Below are positions 54,501 to 63,891 of a stretch of DNA of 64,000 nucleotides, piece by piece. Source of the stretch: Cupriavidus sp. WGlv3 (GTDB lineage Bacteria; Pseudomonadota; Gammaproteobacteria; Burkholderiales; Burkholderiaceae). A program made the position numbers and the translations under genes. The notes under the pieces are model-generated. The model made no database searches, was not told where the DNA came from, and worked only from the letters and a program-made list of their open reading frames with translations. Location: assembly GCF_023952475.1 (NCBI RefSeq), contig NZ_JALHRX010000014.1:95063-159062 (forward strand), given 5' to 3'. Position 1 is the stretch's first letter; each line of letters opens with the position of its first letter.

Positions 54501-57122
54501 ATGCAAGACAAATATCTTCCTTCCGCCGTTGAACAAGCCGCCCAGCAGCACTGGCAAGCCATCGACGCCTATCGCGTGTCGGAGCATGCGGCCGGGCCCG
54601 ACGGCAAGGAAAAGCCCAAGTTCTACGCCTGCTCGATGCTGCCGTACCCGTCGGGCAAGCTGCACATGGGCCACGTGCGCAACTACACCATCAACGATGT
54701 GATGGCGCGCTACCTGCGCATGAACGGCAACAACGTGCTGATGCCGATGGGCTGGGACGCGTTCGGCATGCCGGCGGAAAACGCCGCGCTGAACAACGGC
54801 GTGGCGCCGGCCGCCTGGACCTACGACAACATCGCTTACATGAAGAAGCAGATGCAGTCGATGGGCCTGGCGATCGACTGGTCGCGCGAGGTCGCCACCT
54901 GCAGCCCGGACTATTACCGCTGGAACCAGTGGCTGTTCCTGAAGATGCTGGAGAAGGGCATCGCCTACCGCAAGACCGGCACCGTCAACTGGGATCCGGT
55001 CGACCAGACCGTGCTGGCCAACGAGCAGGTCATCGACGGCCGCGGCTGGCGCTCGGGCGCGGTGGTCGAAAAGCGCGAGATCCCGATGTACTACCTGCGC
55101 ATCACCGACTATGCGCAGGAGCTGCTGGGCGACCTGGACCAGCTGGGCTGGCCCGAGCGCGTCAAGGTGATGCAGCAGAACTGGATCGGCAAGAGCGTGG
55201 GCGTGCGCTTCGCCTTCACCCATGACATCCCGGGCGAAGACGGCAAACCGATCCACGACGGCAAGCTCTACGTCTTCACCACGCGCGCCGACACCATCAT
55301 GGGCGTGACCTTCTGCGCGGTCGCCGCCGAGCACCCGCTGGCCACGCATGCCGCGCTGAACAACCCCGAACTGGCCGCCTTCATCGACGAATGCAAGCAC
55401 GGCTCGGTCATGGAAGCCGACATGGCCACCATGGAGAAGAAGGGCATGCCGACCGGCCTGCAGGTGGTGCACCCGCTCACCGGCGACAAGGTCGACGTGT
55501 GGGTCGGCAACTACGTGCTGATGAGCTACGGCGACGGCGCCGTGATGGGCGTGCCCGCGCACGACGAGCGCGACTTCGCCTTTGCCAACAAGTACGGCCT
55601 GCCGATCAGGCAGGTGATCGACGTGAAGCGCCAGCCGTACTCGACCGAAGCCTGGCAGGAGTGGTACGCCGACAAGGAAAACGGCACCTGCATCCACAGC
55701 GGCAAGTACGACGGCCTCGGCTACCAGGCCGCGGTGGAAGCCATTGCCGCCGACCTGGGCGCGATGGGCCTGGGCGAGAAGAAGACCACCTGGCGCCTGC
55801 GCGACTGGGGCATCTCGCGCCAGCGCTACTGGGGCACGCCGATCCCGCTGATCCACTGCGACAGCTGCGGCGTGGTGCCGGTGCCCGAGCAGGACCTCCC
55901 CGTGGTGTTGCCCGAAGACCTGGTGCCGGACGGCACCGGCAACCCGCTGGCCAAGGATGCACGCTTCCTGCAGTGCACCTGCCCGTCGTGCGGCAAGCCG
56001 GCGCGCCGCGAGACCGACACGATGGATACCTTCATCGATTCGTGCTGGTACTACATGCGCTATACCTGCCCGGACGCGGCCACCATGGTCGATGCCCGCA
56101 ACGACTACTGGATGCCGATGGACCAGTACATCGGCGGCATCGAGCACGCGATCCTGCACCTGCTGTACGCGCGCTTCTGGACCAAGGTGATGCGCGACCT
56201 GGGCCTGGTCAAGTTCGACGAGCCGTTCACCAACCTGCTGACGCAGGGCATGGTGCTCAACGAGACCTACTACCGCGAAGACGCGTCGGGCAAGAAGCAC
56301 TGGTACAACCCGGCCGAGGTCGACCTGCAGACCGACGAGCGCGGTCGCCCGGTGGGCGCCACGCTGAAGGCCGACGGCCAGCCGGTGGTGATCGGCGGCA
56401 TCGAGAAGATGTCGAAGTCCAAGAACAACGGCATCGACCCGCAGGCGCTGATCGACCAGTACGGCGCCGACACCGCGCGCCTGTTCGTGATGTTCGCCGC
56501 GCCGCCCGAGCAGCAGCTCGAGTGGAGCGGTTCGGGCGTGGAGGGCGCGTCGCGCTTCCTGCGCCGCGTGTGGAACTATGGCTATGCCAACGCCGCCGCG
56601 ATCCGCGACGGCGCCGCCGGCGCGCCGGGCGCGGACGATGCCGAGCTGCGCCGCGAGATCCACGGCGTGCTCAAGCAGGCCAACTACGACTACCAGCGCA
56701 TCCAGTACAACACCGTGGTGTCCGCCACCATGAAGATGCTGAACGCGCTGGACGACGCCAAGACCGCGTCGCCGGCGGCGCGCCGCGAGGGCTTCGGCAT
56801 CCTGCTGCGCGTGCTGTACCCGGTAGTGCCGCACATCACCCACGGCCTGTGGGAGCAGCTGGGCTATGCCGCCGAGGCCGGCGACCTGCTCGACGCCCCG
56901 TGGCCGCAGGTCGATGAAGCCGCGCTGGTGCGCAGCGAGATCGAACTGGTGCTGCAGGTCAACGGCAAGGTGCGCGGCAGCATCACCGTGCCCGCCGACG
57001 CCGACCGTGCCGCGATCGAGGCCACCGCCGCCGCCAGCGACACCGTGGCCAAGTTTGCCGAAGGCAAGGCGCCCAAGAAGATCGTGGTGGTGCCTGGCCG
57101 CCTGGTCAACGTGGTGCTTTGA
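54501..57122 (+). CDS. leuS: Leucyl-tRNA synthetase
   Basis: 873 residues from ATG 54501 (MQDKYLPSAVEQAAQQHWQA); the in-frame TTG at 54483 adds six non-conserved residues. It charges tRNA-Leu. The HIGH motif is PYPSGKLHMGHVRNY (about residue 44), KMSKSKNNG (about 634) activates ATP, and the CP1 editing domain (about 220-420) includes the conserved TTRADTIMGVTF. A Cys pair CDSCGVV and CTCPSCGKP suggests a zinc knob. It is followed 44 bp later by lptE. Confidence 0.98.
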   Translation: MQDKYLPSAVEQAAQQHWQAIDAYRVSEHAAGPDGKEKPKFYACSMLPYPSGKLHMGHVRNYTINDVMARYLRMNGNNVLMPMGWDAFGMPAENAALNNGVAPAAWTYDNIAYMKKQMQSMGLAIDWSREVATCSPDYYRWNQWLFLKMLEKGIAYRKTGTVNWDPVDQTVLANEQVIDGRGWRSGAVVEKREIPMYYLRITDYAQELLGDLDQLGWPERVKVMQQNWIGKSVGVRFAFTHDIPGEDGKPIHDGKLYVFTTRADTIMGVTFCAVAAEHPLATHAALNNPELAAFIDECKHGSVMEADMATMEKKGMPTGLQVVHPLTGDKVDVWVGNYVLMSYGDGAVMGVPAHDERDFAFANKYGLPIRQVIDVKRQPYSTEAWQEWYADKENGTCIHSGKYDGLGYQAAVEAIAADLGAMGLGEKKTTWRLRDWGISRQRYWGTPIPLIHCDSCGVVPVPEQDLPVVLPEDLVPDGTGNPLAKDARFLQCTCPSCGKPARRETDTMDTFIDSCWYYMRYTCPDAATMVDARNDYWMPMDQYIGGIEHAILHLLYARFWTKVMRDLGLVKFDEPFTNLLTQGMVLNETYYREDASGKKHWYNPAEVDLQTDERGRPVGATLKADGQPVVIGGIEKMSKSKNNGIDPQALIDQYGADTARLFVMFAAPPEQQLEWSGSGVEGASRFLRRVWNYGYANAAAIRDGAAGAPGADDAELRREIHGVLKQANYDYQRIQYNTVVSATMKMLNALDDAKTASPAARREGFGILLRVLYPVVPHITHGLWEQLGYAAEAGDLLDAPWPQVDEAALVRSEIELVLQVNGKVRGSITVPADADRAAIEATAAASDTVAKFAEGKAPKKIVVVPGRLVNVVL

Positions 57123-57166
57123 CAGCGCCGTCCGCCCGCCGGAACCTGACAAAGGAATCGCCAACC

Positions 57167-57682
57167 ATGAAGCGACTGAACCTGGGACGCCGCAAGCTGC
57201 TTGCGGCCCTGCTGGTAGTGCCGGCCACGGGCCTGCTGGCCGGCTGCGGCTTCCATCTGCGCGGCAACTCGGACTTCGCCTTCAAGCGGCTGTATATCGG
57301 CATCCCGCCCAACTCGCTGATGGGCGCGGACCTGCGCCGCGCTATCCGCGGCGGCTCGGACACCCAGGTGGTGGCCGACCAGAAAGAGGCGGACGCGCTG
57401 CTGGACGTGCTGCAGGACACCCGCACCAAGTCCATCCTGTCGATCACGACCGAGGGCGTGGTGCGCGAATACCGCCTGACCCAGCGCTTCACCTTCCGCC
57501 TGCGCGACCCCGCCGGCAAGGAACTGATCGCGCCGTCGCAGCTGGTGCTGACGCGCGACCTGACCTACAACGAAGCCAATACGCTGGCCAAGGACTACGA
57601 AGAGCAGCAGCTGTACCGCGACATGCAGCGCGATATCGTGCAGCAGCTGATGCGCCGGCTGGCCGCCGTCAAGGCGATCTGA
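57167..57682 (+). CDS. lptE: LPS-assembly lipoprotein LptE
   Basis: 171 residues from ATG 57167, after AAAGGA. The signal ends in lipobox LAGC (Cys27), followed by GFHLRGNSDFAFKRLYIG, the LptE start. LptE plugs the LptD barrel that exports LPS. The order leuS-lptE-holA is conserved in proteobacteria. It precedes holA by 18 bp. Confidence 0.94.
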   Translation: MKRLNLGRRKLLAALLVVPATGLLAGCGFHLRGNSDFAFKRLYIGIPPNSLMGADLRRAIRGGSDTQVVADQKEADALLDVLQDTRTKSILSITTEGVVREYRLTQRFTFRLRDPAGKELIAPSQLVLTRDLTYNEANTLAKDYEEQQLYRDMQRDIVQQLMRRLAAVKAI

Positions 57683-57700
57683 GCGGGCACGGCTGACGGC

Positions 57701-58759
57701 ATGCAGCTCAAGCTCGACGGGCTCGACGCGCACCTGCGCCAGGCCAAGGCCAAGGGGCTGGCGCCGCTGTATGTGGTGCACGGCGATGAACACCTGCTGG
57801 TGCTGGAAGCGGTCGACCGCCTGCGCGCGGCGGCGCGCGAGGCCGGCTTCTCCGAACGCGAGGTGCTGGTGGCCGAGCGCGGCTTCCAGTGGGGCCGGCT
57901 GGTCGAGGCGCAGCAGTCGATGTCGCTGTTCGGCGACCGCAAGATCGTCGAACTGCGCATTCCCTCGGGCAAGCCCGGCAAGGACGGCGGCGAGGCGCTG
58001 CGCGCCGTGGCCGCGCAGCCGTCGCCCGACGTGGTGATGCTGGTGACGCTGCCGCGGCTGGACTTTGCCGCGTCGAAGTCGGCCTGGTTCCAGGCGCTGG
58101 AAGGCGCCGGCGTGTCGATCAAGGTCGACACCGTGGACCGCACCCGCTTGCCGGCGTGGGTCGGCGAGCGGCTGGCGCTGCAGCAGCAGCGCGTGCAGGG
58201 TGGGGAGCCCGGACGGCGCGCATTGCAGTTCATTGCCGACAAGGTCGAGGGCAACCTGCTGGCGGCGCACCAGGAAATCCAGAAGCTGGGCCTGCTGTAT
58301 GCACCCGGCGAACTGAGCTTCGACCAGGTCCACGATGCGGTGCTGAACGTGGCCCGCTACGATGTCTTCAAGCTGTCGGAATCGATGCTCTCGGGCGACG
58401 TGCCGCGGCTGGTGCGCATGCTCGAAGGGCTGCGCGGCGAGGGCGAGGCCACGGTGCTGGTGCTGTGGGCGCTGACCGAGGAAATTCGCGTATTATCCAA
58501 GGTCCGGCAAGGGCTGGCGGCCGGCAAGCCGGCGGGCGTGCTGATGCGCGAACTGCGCGTCTGGGGCCCGCGCGAGCGGCTGGTGCCGCAGGCCGCGCAG
58601 CGCCTGTCGCAGCCACGGCTGGAAGCGGCCCTGGCGCTGGCCGCACGGCTGGACCGCCAGGTCAAGGGCCTGCAGGATTTGCCGCCGGCAGGCGCCGCGC
58701 CGCTGCCGGCCGAGCCCTGGGACGGCTTGCAGCAGCTGGCGCTGATGATTGCGCGCTGA
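57701..58759 (+). CDS. holA: DNA polymerase III delta subunit
   Basis: 352 residues, standard. HolA is the clamp-loader wrench that opens the beta clamp. APLYVVHGDEHLLVLEAVDRLR (about residue 19), the domain with SMSLFGDRKIVELRIPSGKPG, and the C-terminal helical domain FKLSESMLSGDVPRLVRMLEGLRGEGEATVLVLWAL are recognisable. Unlike DnaX it lacks a functional ATP-binding loop. It sits between lptE and proA. Confidence 0.95.
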   Translation: MQLKLDGLDAHLRQAKAKGLAPLYVVHGDEHLLVLEAVDRLRAAAREAGFSEREVLVAERGFQWGRLVEAQQSMSLFGDRKIVELRIPSGKPGKDGGEALRAVAAQPSPDVVMLVTLPRLDFAASKSAWFQALEGAGVSIKVDTVDRTRLPAWVGERLALQQQRVQGGEPGRRALQFIADKVEGNLLAAHQEIQKLGLLYAPGELSFDQVHDAVLNVARYDVFKLSESMLSGDVPRLVRMLEGLRGEGEATVLVLWALTEEIRVLSKVRQGLAAGKPAGVLMRELRVWGPRERLVPQAAQRLSQPRLEAALALAARLDRQVKGLQDLPPAGAAPLPAEPWDGLQQLALMIAR

Positions 58760-58847
58760 GCGTTTGCTCCCGGAAGATTTGCTCCCCTCTCCCGCGCGCG
58801 GGCGAGAGGAGGAACACACACTGACGGCCTTTCCCCTGGCCACTGAC

Positions 58848-60128
58848 ATGACCGAGTTCGACCTCAACCAATACATGGACCGCGTCGGCCGCCAGGCCCG
58901 CGCCGCGTCGCGCGCGATGGCGCGTGCCTCCACCGCCGACAAGAACCGTGCGCTGCTGACCATTGCCGCGGCGATCCGCCGCGATGCCGACAAGCTCAAG
59001 GCCGTCAACGCGCGCGATGTCGAGCGCGCCCGCGCCAACGGCCAGGACGCCGCCTTCGTCGACCGCCTGACGCTGTCGGACAAGGCCATCGACACCATGG
59101 CCGCGGGCCTGGAGCAGATCGCCGCGCTGGCCGACTCGATCGGCGAGATCTCGAACATGAAGTTCCGCCCGACCGGCATCCAGGTCGGGCAGATGCGCGT
59201 GCCGCTGGGCGTGATCGGCATCATCTACGAGTCGCGCCCCAACGTGACCATCGACGCCGCCGCGCTATGCCTGAAGTCGGGCAACGCCACTATCCTGCGC
59301 GGCGGATCCGAGGCAATCGAATCCAACACCGCGCTGGCCGCGCTGGTGGCCGAGGGCCTGTCCGCGGCCGGCCTGCCGTCCGAGGCGGTGCAGGTGATCG
59401 AGACCACCGACCGCGCCGCGGTCGGCCGGCTGATCACCATGACCGAATATGTCGACGTGATCGTGCCGCGCGGCGGCAAGAGCCTGATCGCGCGGCTGAT
59501 GGAAGAGGCGCGGGTGCCGATGATCAAGCACCTGGACGGCATCTGCCACGTCTATATCGATGCCGAGGCCGACCTGGACAAGGCCGTGCGCGTCTGCGAC
59601 AACGCCAAGACCCAGCGCTACGCGCCGTGCAACACCATGGAGACCCTGCTGGTGTCGCGGGACATCGCCGCCGCCGCGCTGCCGCCGCTGTGCCGCATCT
59701 ACCAGCACAAGGGCGTCGAGCTGCGCGTGTGCCCGGCCACCCGCGCCACGCTGGAAGCGGCGGGCTGCGGCGGCCTGGTCGATGCCACCGAGGAAGACTG
59801 GCGCCTGGAATACCTGGCCCCGATCCTGGCCATCAAGACCGTCGCCGGCCTCGATGAAGCCATCGCGCATATCAACGAATACGGCTCGCACCATACCGAC
59901 TCGATCATCACCGAGAACTACTCGGCGGGCATGCGCTTTATCCGCGAGGTCGATTCGGCCAGCGTGATGATCAATGCCTCGACCCGCTTCGCCGATGGCT
60001 TCGAGTACGGCCTGGGCGCGGAGATCGGCATCTCCAACGACAAGCTGCATGCGCGCGGGCCGGTCGGGCTGGAAGGGCTGACCTCGCTCAAATATGTGGT
60101 GTTCGGGCACGGCGAGATCCGGACCTGA
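58848..60128 (+). CDS. proA: Gamma-glutamyl phosphate reductase
   Basis: 426 residues from ATG 58848; the upstream open frame is non-conserved. ProA reduces gamma-glutamyl phosphate to glutamate semialdehyde in proline synthesis. VPLGVIGIIYESRPNVTIDAAALCLKSGNA (about residue 108) and the catalytic Cys in KTQRYAPCNTMETLLV (about residue 263) are diagnostic. proB is not nearby, as is common in this family of organisms. Confidence 0.96.
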   Translation: MTEFDLNQYMDRVGRQARAASRAMARASTADKNRALLTIAAAIRRDADKLKAVNARDVERARANGQDAAFVDRLTLSDKAIDTMAAGLEQIAALADSIGEISNMKFRPTGIQVGQMRVPLGVIGIIYESRPNVTIDAAALCLKSGNATILRGGSEAIESNTALAALVAEGLSAAGLPSEAVQVIETTDRAAVGRLITMTEYVDVIVPRGGKSLIARLMEEARVPMIKHLDGICHVYIDAEADLDKAVRVCDNAKTQRYAPCNTMETLLVSRDIAAAALPPLCRIYQHKGVELRVCPATRATLEAAGCGGLVDATEEDWRLEYLAPILAIKTVAGLDEAIAHINEYGSHHTDSIITENYSAGMRFIREVDSASVMINASTRFADGFEYGLGAEIGISNDKLHARGPVGLEGLTSLKYVVFGHGEIRT

Positions 60129-60181
60129 TGCTGGCGGCCCGCCAACAACAATAACCACCGCAAGCCAACCTCTGTCCGCCG

Positions 60182-60604
60182 ATGCTCTGGGTCAAAGCGC
60201 TGCATATCGTCTTCGTCGTTTCGTGGTTTGCCGGCCTGTTTTACCTGCCGCGCATCTTCGTCAACCTGGCGATGGAAACCGAGGCCGCCAGCACGCAGCG
60301 CCTGCTGCTGATGGCGCGCAAGCTGTTCCGCTTCATGACCATGCTGGCGGTGCCGGCGGTGGTATTCGGGCTGTGGCTGTACCTGGGCTACGGCATCGGC
60401 CGCGGCGCAGGGCAGGGGTGGATGCATGCCAAGCTGGCGCTGGTGCTGGTGCTGATCGGCTACCACCATGGCTGCGGCGTGCTGTTGCGCAAGTTCGAGG
60501 CGGGGCGCAACGAGCGCTCGCACAAGTTCTATCGCTGGTTCAACGAGCTGCCGGTGCTGGTGCTGCTGGCGGTGGTGATCCTGGTCGTGGTCAAGCCGTT
60601 CTGA
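60182..60604 (+). CDS. hemJ: HemJ/CopD-family membrane protein
   Basis: 140 residues with four transmembrane segments. LWVKALHIVFVVSWFAGLFYLPRIFV opens with the heme-ligand-type His of HemJ (UPF0093), and WMHAKLALVLVLIGYHHGCG and FNELPVLVLLAVVILVVVKPF are also family-like. HemJ oxidises protoporphyrinogen IX in many proteobacteria that lack HemG and HemY. Databases often label such proteins CopD-like. It lies 53 bp after proA. Confidence 0.82.
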   Translation: MLWVKALHIVFVVSWFAGLFYLPRIFVNLAMETEAASTQRLLLMARKLFRFMTMLAVPAVVFGLWLYLGYGIGRGAGQGWMHAKLALVLVLIGYHHGCGVLLRKFEAGRNERSHKFYRWFNELPVLVLLAVVILVVVKPF

Positions 60605-60650
60605 GGCTGGCCTCTTTTACATTGCTGCCTGTTCCGTTGCGGAAACCAAG

Positions 60651-61256
60651 ATGAGCAAGCTGGTTGATTATTACCTGACGCCGCAATCGCCGTACGTCTA
60701 CATGGGCCATGCCCGTTTCAGCGACATCGCCGCGCGCCACGGCGCGCAAGTAAACCTGAAACCGTGCGACCTCGGCAAAGTGTTCTCGGTCTCCGGCGGG
60801 CTGCCGCTGGCGCAGCGCCCGCCTCAGCGGCAAGCCTACCGGCTGGTCGAGCTAAGGCGCTGGAGCGCGTTCCTGAACATCCCGCTGAACGTCGAGCCGA
60901 CGTTTTTCCCGGTGTCGGGCGACGCCGCCAGCAAGCTGATCATTGCCGCGCAACTGGCGCACGGCACCGCGCGCGCGATGGCACTGACCGGCGCGATCGG
61001 CGCGGCGGTGTGGGCGCAGCAGCGCAATATCGCCGATGCCGCCACGCTGGCGCAGATCGCCGACGAGGCCGGCCTGGATGGCGCCGGCCTGCTCAAGGCC
61101 AGCGAGGCCCAGTCGGTGCAGGCCGCCTATGCGCAGAACACGCAGGATGCGATCTCGGCCGGCGTGTTCGGCGCGCCGTGGTACGTGTTCGACGGCGAGC
61201 CGTTCTGGGGCCAGGACCGCCTCGACTTTCTCGACCGCGCACTGGCCGCGGCTTGA
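60651..61256 (+). CDS. DsbA-fold 2-hydroxychromene-2-carboxylate isomerase (GST kappa) family
   Basis: 201 residues. VDYYLTPQSPYVYMGHARF (residues 4-22) replaces the DsbA CxxC with a Ser/Pro site as in kappa-class glutathione transferases. Late motifs DAISAGVFGAPWYVFDGEPFWGQDRL give the cis-Pro and C-terminal helix. The original enzyme acts in naphthalene breakdown, but most members have other, unknown substrates. It lies between hemJ and the rRNA methyltransferase gene. Confidence 0.9.
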   Translation: MSKLVDYYLTPQSPYVYMGHARFSDIAARHGAQVNLKPCDLGKVFSVSGGLPLAQRPPQRQAYRLVELRRWSAFLNIPLNVEPTFFPVSGDAASKLIIAAQLAHGTARAMALTGAIGAAVWAQQRNIADAATLAQIADEAGLDGAGLLKASEAQSVQAAYAQNTQDAISAGVFGAPWYVFDGEPFWGQDRLDFLDRALAAA

Positions 61257-61319
61257 CCTAAGCTACCGATACTTCCCCGTCCGCCACGGCGGACGTTTTT
61301 GTTTGCAGGAATCCCTCTC

Positions 61320-62573
61320 ATGACCCAAGCCTTCTTTGCCCCTTGCCCGCGCGGCCTGGAGAGCGCGCTCGCCGAAGAGCTGCGCGAGATCGCCGCGATG
61401 CCGGGCATGGCCGCGCTGGCGCCGTTCGCGGTGCACCAGGAAGTGCCGGGCGGCGTCAACTTCTCGGGCGAGATGGCCGCCGCCTATGCGGTCAACCTGC
61501 ATTCGCGCATTGCCAGCCGGGTGCTGCTGCGCGTGGCCGCGCGCGGCTACCGGCATGAGGACGACATCTACACGCTGGCGCGCGGCGTGCGCTGGGAGCA
61601 GTGGTTCTCGCCCGACGAGTCGCTGCGCGTGGATATTACGTCGCACAAGTCGCCGCTGCGCAGCCTCAATTTCACCGCGCTGCGGGTCAAGGACGGCGTC
61701 TGCGATGCCATGCGCGAGCGGCTGGGCGCCCGGCCGAGCGTCGACACCGTGAGCCCGGATGTGCGCATCTATGCCCACCTGACCGAGCGCGACTGCACGC
61801 TGTATCTCGACACCAGCGGCGAGCCGCTGTTCAAGCGCGGCTGGCGCACCGAGAAGGGCGAGGCGCCGCTGAAGGAAAACCTGGCCGCCGGCATCCTGCG
61901 CCTGGCGGGCTGGGTGCCGGGCCAGACCTTCCGGCCCTTCTACGACCCGATGTGCGGCAGCGGCACCTTCCTGGTCGAGGCCGCGCAGGTGGCGCTGGGC
62001 ATCGCGCCGGGCGGCAGCCGCAGCTTTGCCTTCGAATGGCTCAAGGGCATGGACACCAAGGCCTGGCAGAAGCTGAAGGCGGACGCGCAGCGCGCGCGCA
62101 TGCTGGCCTCGGCCGATGAACTGCAGGTGGTCGGTTCGGACATCTCCACCGACATGCTGGCGATCACGCGCGCCAACTGGGAACGCGCCGGCCTGCCGGG
62201 CGAGGCGCGCACCAAGCAGGTGGACGCGCGCTTCGTGCAGCCGCCGTTTGAGGAGCCGGGCCTGCTGCTGATGAATCCGCCGTACGGGGAGCGCATTGCG
62301 GTGCGCGGGCAGCGCCGCGCGCCGGAAGACGAACAGCCGCGCGACGAGGTCGAAGAGGCCGCCGCCAACCAGTTCGCCAGCGCCTTTGCCACCACCCTGA
62401 AGCAGCATTTCGCGGGCTGGCAGGCGTGGGTGTTCACCGGCGACCTGGGCTTCCCGCGCCGGCTGCGGCTGAAGGAATCGCGCCGCACGCCGCTCTACAA
62501 CGGCAATATCGAGTGCCGGCTGTTCCGTTTCGACATGGTGCGCGGCGCCAACCGGGCGCCGCAGGCGGACTGA
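61320..62573 (+). CDS. THUMP-domain rRNA methyltransferase (RlmL N-terminal type)
   Basis: 417 residues from ATG 61320. An N-terminal ferredoxin-like/THUMP part (about 1-165) precedes a SAM methyltransferase with FYDPMCGSGTFLVEAA (about residue 217) and the catalytic LLMNPPYGER (about 318). It corresponds to the m2G2445 half of E. coli RlmL (YcbY) without the RlmK half, as in many betaproteobacteria. A hydrophobic-insert repeat is not seen. Confidence 0.92.
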   Translation: MTQAFFAPCPRGLESALAEELREIAAMPGMAALAPFAVHQEVPGGVNFSGEMAAAYAVNLHSRIASRVLLRVAARGYRHEDDIYTLARGVRWEQWFSPDESLRVDITSHKSPLRSLNFTALRVKDGVCDAMRERLGARPSVDTVSPDVRIYAHLTERDCTLYLDTSGEPLFKRGWRTEKGEAPLKENLAAGILRLAGWVPGQTFRPFYDPMCGSGTFLVEAAQVALGIAPGGSRSFAFEWLKGMDTKAWQKLKADAQRARMLASADELQVVGSDISTDMLAITRANWERAGLPGEARTKQVDARFVQPPFEEPGLLLMNPPYGERIAVRGQRRAPEDEQPRDEVEEAAANQFASAFATTLKQHFAGWQAWVFTGDLGFPRRLRLKESRRTPLYNGNIECRLFRFDMVRGANRAPQAD

Positions 62574-62600
62574 CCCCGGCCACGCGCCGGCGTTGTGACG

Positions 62601-63647
62601 TCAGGGGCGCTTGCGCCCCGTCAGCGCATCCGGATTGCGGCTGAAGTCGGCCAGGAAGCCCTGCAGGCTGACCACCGGCTCCTGCAGCAGGTGGCGCGGC
62701 AGGTCGAACAGCGCGTAGAAGAATTCTTCCCTGCCTTCGCAGCGCTCGGCCGGCAGGCAGTATTGTTCCCAATCGACGCAGGCCGGCGTGTACATGCCGT
62801 TGCCGGGCCAGAAGAACGGCACCAGCCGGCCTTCGCGCAGGCCTTCGATCAGCGCGGCGGGGGCATCGTAGGCCTCGGCCGATTCCACCTGCGTCATCAG
62901 CCCGGCGCGGGTTTCGATCACCATCAGGGTGGCGTGGCCCTGTGCGGTCAGCAGCAGGATGCCGGCGGGATTGGGGTACAGGTAGTACTCGACAAAGCCG
63001 TAGCGCGCAGTCAGCTGGCGCACGCGCTCGGTCATGGCCGGATCGGACAGGAACGAGAACGAATGCCGCGTCAGCAGCTCGCGCAGCGTGCGCGACAGCG
63101 TGGCGAAGTACGCCTGCTGCATCGCTTCGATTTCCTGGTCGAGCCGCTCCACCATATTGCTGTCGTGCTTTTTCACATAGCGGTCGATCAGCCCGTGGTT
63201 GAAGCCCTGCACGGCGATGCTCTCGTCGGCGGTGCCGGTCAGCAGGATGGTCTTGCACGGCAGATCCTGCAGCGCCTGGCAGAATTCCAGGCCGTCCATC
63301 TGTGGCATCGAATAGTCGACCACCACCACGCCGGGCTGCAGGAAGCGGTTGACGTCGTGGATCTGGCGGTAGATGCGGTCGATGTCGAGCTGGACCGTGC
63401 GGCGCTCGGTCAGGAAGGTCAGGTCGTCGTGGGTCACGCGCACCGGCAGGAAGCCCGGGAAGCGGGTGGCGTAGGCTTCGCGGATCCACTGCAGCGCCTC
63501 GCGCGGATCGGTGAAGGTGATCACCCCGCGCGCGGCATCCATCTGAAACGCCAGGCTGTCGATGAAGGACTTGCTGTCATCCACAAGGACAGTCAGGACC
63601 GGGTGATGGAAGACCGACAGATTCCTGTCGTGCGGATTGAAGGTCAT
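62601..63647 (-). CDS. Response regulator with enlarged receiver domain
   Basis: 348 residues from ATG 63647. The receiver shows an acidic pair in VLVDDSKSF (Asp23, Asp24), phospho-acceptor Asp111 in VVDYSMPQMDG, Thr137 in ILLTGTADES and Lys159/160 in RYVKK. Between the pair and Asp111 are about 87 residues where about 44 is normal, so roughly 43 residues (about 58-103) are inserted. The C-terminal half (about 165-348) has no DNA-binding or GGDEF/EAL motif I recognise. No kinase gene is adjacent. Its output is unknown. Confidence 0.8.
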   Translation of the reverse strand: MTFNPHDRNLSVFHHPVLTVLVDDSKSFIDSLAFQMDAARGVITFTDPREALQWIREAYATRFPGFLPVRVTHDDLTFLTERRTVQLDIDRIYRQIHDVNRFLQPGVVVVDYSMPQMDGLEFCQALQDLPCKTILLTGTADESIAVQGFNHGLIDRYVKKHDSNMVERLDQEIEAMQQAYFATLSRTLRELLTRHSFSFLSDPAMTERVRQLTARYGFVEYYLYPNPAGILLLTAQGHATLMVIETRAGLMTQVESAEAYDAPAALIEGLREGRLVPFFWPGNGMYTPACVDWEQYCLPAERCEGREEFFYALFDLPRHLLQEPVVSLQGFLADFSRNPDALTGRKRP

Positions 63648-63850
63648 GGAGCGGCGGGCAGGAGTTGGCACAGGCGTGGCGCAAGTGGCAAGCCAGCGTG
63701 CGTATTCGCAGGCCAGTATAGCGCGCCACGGCTGCCTTGCAAGGCACGCCTTGCGGCCGGGGCCGCCTGCGGCAGGGCCGGAACGGGGGCCGGCCCTTGT
63801 TCCTGCAGGGCCGGCGGGCCAGGGCGGTGAACCGCGCCGGAATCACGAAA

Positions 63851-63873
63851 GCCCGCGCCGCGGGGGCGCGGGC
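63851..63873 (-). terminator. Probable terminator of pntB
   Basis: GCCCGCGCC and GGCGCGGGC form a 9-bp stem with loop GCGGG, 19 bp after the transhydrogenase stop. On the minus strand it is followed by TTTCGTG, a short T run. Confidence 0.55.
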
Positions 63874-63891
63874 CGGACCGGCGACGCGGCC

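Noticed and set aside
54213..57164. A 983-codon antisense frame across leuS
   Set aside because: Frame openness follows from the G/C third-position bias of leuS; the translation is His/Arg/Val-rich filler without domains.
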